Source: Oscillospiraceae bacterium
GTDB taxonomy: Bacteria > Bacillota_A > Clostridia > Oscillospirales > WRJC01
Direction: 5' to 3'
Assembly (NCBI GenBank): GCA_009785015.1
Contig: WQXD01000188.1
Location: forward strand, 1 to 7,257
DNA: 7,257 nt
Position numbers and translations under genes: made by a program. Numbering within the stretch: position 1 is the first letter of the stretch; each line of letters begins with the position of its first letter. Positions 5,927-7,257 of the stretch are shown one piece after another. A model generated the notes under the pieces. It was not told where the DNA came from. It was given only the letters and a program-made list of their open reading frames with translations, and made no database searches.

Positions 5927-5938
5927 TTGATGTATCAA
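5927..5938. promoter_or_regulatory. Palindrome at the purC transcription start, possible operator
   Basis: TTGAT-GT-ATCAA sits directly downstream of the purC -10 box and covers the predicted start near 5931. Flanking bases extend the symmetry imperfectly. Its core TGAT-N2-ATCA also occurs at the asd promoter (1733-1742). A repressor such as the HTH/cupin protein of this operon could bind here; this is inference from position and symmetry. Confidence 0.35.
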
Positions 5939-5966
5939 TTATATGATATTTTGCCGGATTTGTCAA
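5938..5966 (-). promoter_or_regulatory. Consensus promoter of the purC operon
   Basis: On the minus strand, perfect TTGACA (5961-5966), a 17-nt spacer and perfect TATAAT (5938-5943). The start near 5931 gives a leader of about 30 nt with no room for a riboswitch such as the purine aptamer. It is back to back with the S-component promoter. Confidence 0.8.
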
Positions 5967-5997
5967 GAAGATATCCCGAAATATTGACAAAAATTTA

Positions 5998-6026
5998 TTG
6001 ACAAACGCGATTTTATCGGGTATAAT
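5998..6026 (+). promoter_or_regulatory. Consensus promoter of the S-component/mrnC operon
   Basis: Perfect TTGACA (5998-6003), a 17-nt spacer and perfect TATAAT (6021-6026). The start falls near 6033, so the ATG at 6034 would be leaderless. A second TTGACA at 5984-5989 makes a 14-nt-period direct repeat of ATTGACAAA (5983-5991 and 5997-6005). Confidence 0.85.
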
Positions 6027-6054
6027 ATAGATCATGGTGATATTATATCCGAAA

Positions 6055-6062
6055 GGGAAGGA
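6055..6062 (+). promoter_or_regulatory. Ribosome binding site upstream of the S-component frame
   Basis: GGGAAGGA is a good Shine-Dalgarno sequence about 22 nt after the predicted transcription start. Five nt further on, in the S-component frame, is ATA AAA AAG ATT TTA at 6068. There is no ATG, GTG or TTG in that frame within the usual distance; the first is GTG at 6125. This site therefore argues that translation begins near 6068 on an unusual codon. Confidence 0.55.
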
Positions 6063-6124
6063 TTTTTATAAAAAAGATTTTAAACGCGCTCGGGATTTCG
6101 CAAACGGCGGACAATTTCAAAAAT

Positions 6125-6676
6125 GTGCGGACCGTCGCGCTGACGGCGGTCTTGATCGCGCTCACCATTGTGGGCAACGGCGCGCTCAAGATACCGCTTT
6201 CCATGGGACTGGAAATACGTTTCGGGTTTATCTTTTTGTCCACCATCGCCTTTTTGTTCGGGCCGGCGGTAACATTCGCGGCGGGCTTTATCACGAGCGT
6301 GCTCACGTTTCTGCTGTTTCCCACGGGATTCCCTTTTGATCCGCGCTTTGATCTGAACGCGGGGCTGGCGGGGTTTATATACGCGGTTTTTTTATACCGG
6401 AGAAACTATAAGTCCGAGTATTTCATATTCTGGATAGTCGCTTCCAAAATCGCCGTCAATTTTATCTGCAACATAATCATAAACACAGCCCTGATGAGGG
6501 GATATATCGGTTCGTTCGCCGAAATTCTGACAATCACCAGGATATTCAAAAACGTGGCGCTTCTGCCCGGGGAGATTGTGGTGATGCTCGTCGTCATCAA
6601 ATATGTCGCCGAATCCGCGAGAAAATACAAATTCGTAAAGCACCTCGGCGAAAACAGAGAAAAAGCGCAGACATGA
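6125..6676 (+). CDS. folT: ECF transporter S component, FolT-like (folate family)
   Basis: This is the membrane-embedded substrate-binding subunit of an energy-coupling-factor vitamin transporter, which works with a shared EcfA/EcfA'/EcfT module encoded elsewhere. From GTG 6125 it has 183 aa and about six hydrophobic helices (roughly 3-24, 33-49, 50-66, 77-91, 99-121, 142-162). RFGFIFLSTIAFLFGP, the FDPRFDLNAGLAGFIYAVFLYR segment and RIFKNVALLPGEI are typical of folate-family S components; the ligand is inferred. GTG 6125 is the first conventional start, but no good ribosome binding site precedes it. The frame is open upstream to a TGA at 6038-6040 and reads KKILNALGISQTADNFKNVRT before the GTG, which looks like the usual charged N-terminal lead of this family. 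The true start may be ATA at 6068 (202 aa). The stop overlaps the mrnC start in ATGA. Confidence 0.82.
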   Translation: MRTVALTAVLIALTIVGNGALKIPLSMGLEIRFGFIFLSTIAFLFGPAVTFAAGFITSVLTFLLFPTGFPFDPRFDLNAGLAGFIYAVFLYRRNYKSEYFIFWIVASKIAVNFICNIIINTALMRGYIGSFAEILTITRIFKNVALLPGEIVVMLVVIKYVAESARKYKFVKHLGENREKAQT

Positions 6677-7050
6677 AACCAAACGAATATTCGGCGCTCG
6701 CGCTCGCCTACCTCGGCGACGCGGTGATTGAGCTCATGGTCAGGGAAACCCTGATAAAATCCGGAAATAAGCCGGAGTTGCTGCACGCGAAGGCCATGCT
6801 CTTCGTGAGCGCGGCGCGCCAGTCGGAGGCTCTCGGCAATATACTGCCAAGTCTGAACGACGAAGAAACCGAAATATACAAACGCGGCAGAAACGCCAAG
6901 GCCAAAGCGCCGAAAAGCGCTTCCGCCGCCCAGTACAGCCGCGCCACGGGCATGGAGTGCCTGTTTGGATATCTGTATCTCACAGGCGAAAAAGACAGAA
7001 TAGAAGAGCTGTTTTGCGCAGCCTTTGCGCCGCTTGACCCGGTCACCTGA
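6673..7050 (+). CDS. mrnC: Mini-ribonuclease III (23S rRNA maturation)
   Basis: Mini-III is an RNase III-like enzyme without the double-stranded-RNA-binding domain; in Bacillus subtilis it trims 23S rRNA precursor ends. The 125-aa length is normal. It has ALAYLGDAVIELMVR (10-24) with catalytic Asp16, GRNAKAKAPKSA (72-83), and YSRATGMECLFGYLYLTG (88-105) with catalytic Glu95. The ATG (6673-6675) overlaps the stop of the S-component gene in ATGA, so translation is probably coupled and both depend on the promoter at 5998-6026. In many Firmicutes mrnC sits between cysS and rlmB; here it follows a transporter gene instead. Its stop overlaps the convergent gene by 8 nt, leaving no space for a terminator between them. 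Confidence 0.92.
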   Translation: MKPNEYSALALAYLGDAVIELMVRETLIKSGNKPELLHAKAMLFVSAARQSEALGNILPSLNDEETEIYKRGRNAKAKAPKSASAAQYSRATGMECLFGYLYLTGEKDRIEELFCAAFAPLDPVT

Positions 7051-7257
7051 AAACGGCGTTGTGATGATCGTATGTTTCGATTTTTCTGATAAAATAATCG
7101 TCGGCCGAAAACTTCGAGTTTACGGCCTTTATTATATTTTCCGGATTTAAAAACATCTCCCGGTTTGTTTTGAGCACGGCGTCGATGAGCAAGCGTCCGT
7201 CTTTTTGCGATTGAGATATGGCGATTTCGCAGATATAGTCTTTCAAATCGACGACGA
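7043..7257 (-). CDS. C-terminus of a probable DUF2344/TIGR03936-type protein (partial)
   Basis: The last 70 codons of a gene that begins beyond the right edge are visible; the frame is open to the window end and stops at TGA 7043-7045. A TTG at 7244-7246 is not taken as a start because the frame reads straight through (VVDLKDYICEI...). The sequence has DLKDYI, then LLIDAVLKTNREMFLNPENIIKAV and IRKIETYD. This pattern of a DLKPYI-like strand, an LNPE..L-A helix and a final R-E-Y strand resembles the C-terminal end of TIGR03936 (DUF2344) proteins, which often follow or are fused to a radical SAM protein in Clostridia. The identification is from memory of the family and moderate at best. It converges on mrnC with an 8-nt overlap. 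Confidence 0.5.
   Translation of the reverse strand, partial: VVDLKDYICEIAISQSQKDGRLLIDAVLKTNREMFLNPENIIKAVNSKFSADDYFIRKIETYDHHNAVFR

Noticed and set aside
4694..5930. Overlapping plus-strand frames opposite the regulator and purC genes (252 and 270 codons)
   Set aside because: Both are antisense to well-supported genes and show no domain, start site or promoter of their own.
5901..5937. Purine or other riboswitch upstream of purC
   Set aside because: The predicted leader is only about 30 nt and contains no aptamer-sized structure.
6070..6076. A AAA AAG slippery heptamer suggesting programmed -1 frameshifting
   Set aside because: The heptamer is phased with the S-component frame itself; entry from the ATG 6034 frame would need +1 or -2, so standard -1 slippage does not explain the gene.
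6034..6339. Plus-strand frame from ATG 6034 (101 codons) as a real gene
   Set aside because: It would be leaderless, bypasses the good ribosome binding site, and turns into an Arg/His-rich shadow of the S-component gene. It was kept only as a possible partner in a frame error.

Overview
The window looks like a chromosomal segment of a low-to-mid-GC Firmicute, most likely class Clostridia. The evidence is strong AGGA/GGAGG-type ribosome binding sites, sigma-A promoters of near-consensus TTGACA-N17-TATAAT form, an ECF-type vitamin transporter S component, Mini-ribonuclease III, and a PurC-like protein of a variant that I recall as common in Clostridia. No tRNA, rRNA or CRISPR array was seen.

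Left part (1-1620) is AT-rich and accessory in character. It starts with the first 20 codons of an exported protein on the minus strand, with its promoter. A gene-poor stretch follows, holding a long terminator-like hairpin and a 61-nt three-way-junction fold that resembles the end of an IS200/IS605-type element. The 3' remnant of a PD-(D/E)XK nuclease gene (PDDEXK_9 type) runs into that fold. Next is a two-gene minus-strand cassette, a small 62-aa protein and a 179-aa GNAT acetyltransferase overlapping by 52 nt, which looks like a type II toxin-antitoxin pair with its own promoter.

Middle part (1620-5940) is GC-richer housekeeping sequence. A plus-strand aspartate-semialdehyde dehydrogenase gene (asd, archaeal/fungal-type) has its own promoter. 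It converges on a minus-strand cluster that reads purC-like > HTH/cupin regulator > AMP-forming acyl-CoA synthetase. The gaps in the cluster are about 20-30 nt and it ends at a hairpin-plus-T-run terminator that overlaps the asd stop codon. The cluster is probably one operon driven from a consensus promoter at 5938-5966.

Right part (5940-7257): a second consensus promoter, facing right, drives an ECF S component (FolT-like) whose stop overlaps the start of mrnC (Mini-RNase III) by 4 nt. The mrnC stop overlaps by 8 nt the 3' end of a convergent gene that leaves the window, probably the C-terminus of a DUF2344/TIGR03936-type protein.

The most interesting points are: the likely non-canonical (ATA) or otherwise hidden start of the S-component gene; the PurC-like/regulator/acyl-CoA synthetase operon; the GNAT toxin-antitoxin cassette with an antitoxin I cannot place in a known family; and the compact three-way-junction element that ends the nuclease remnant.
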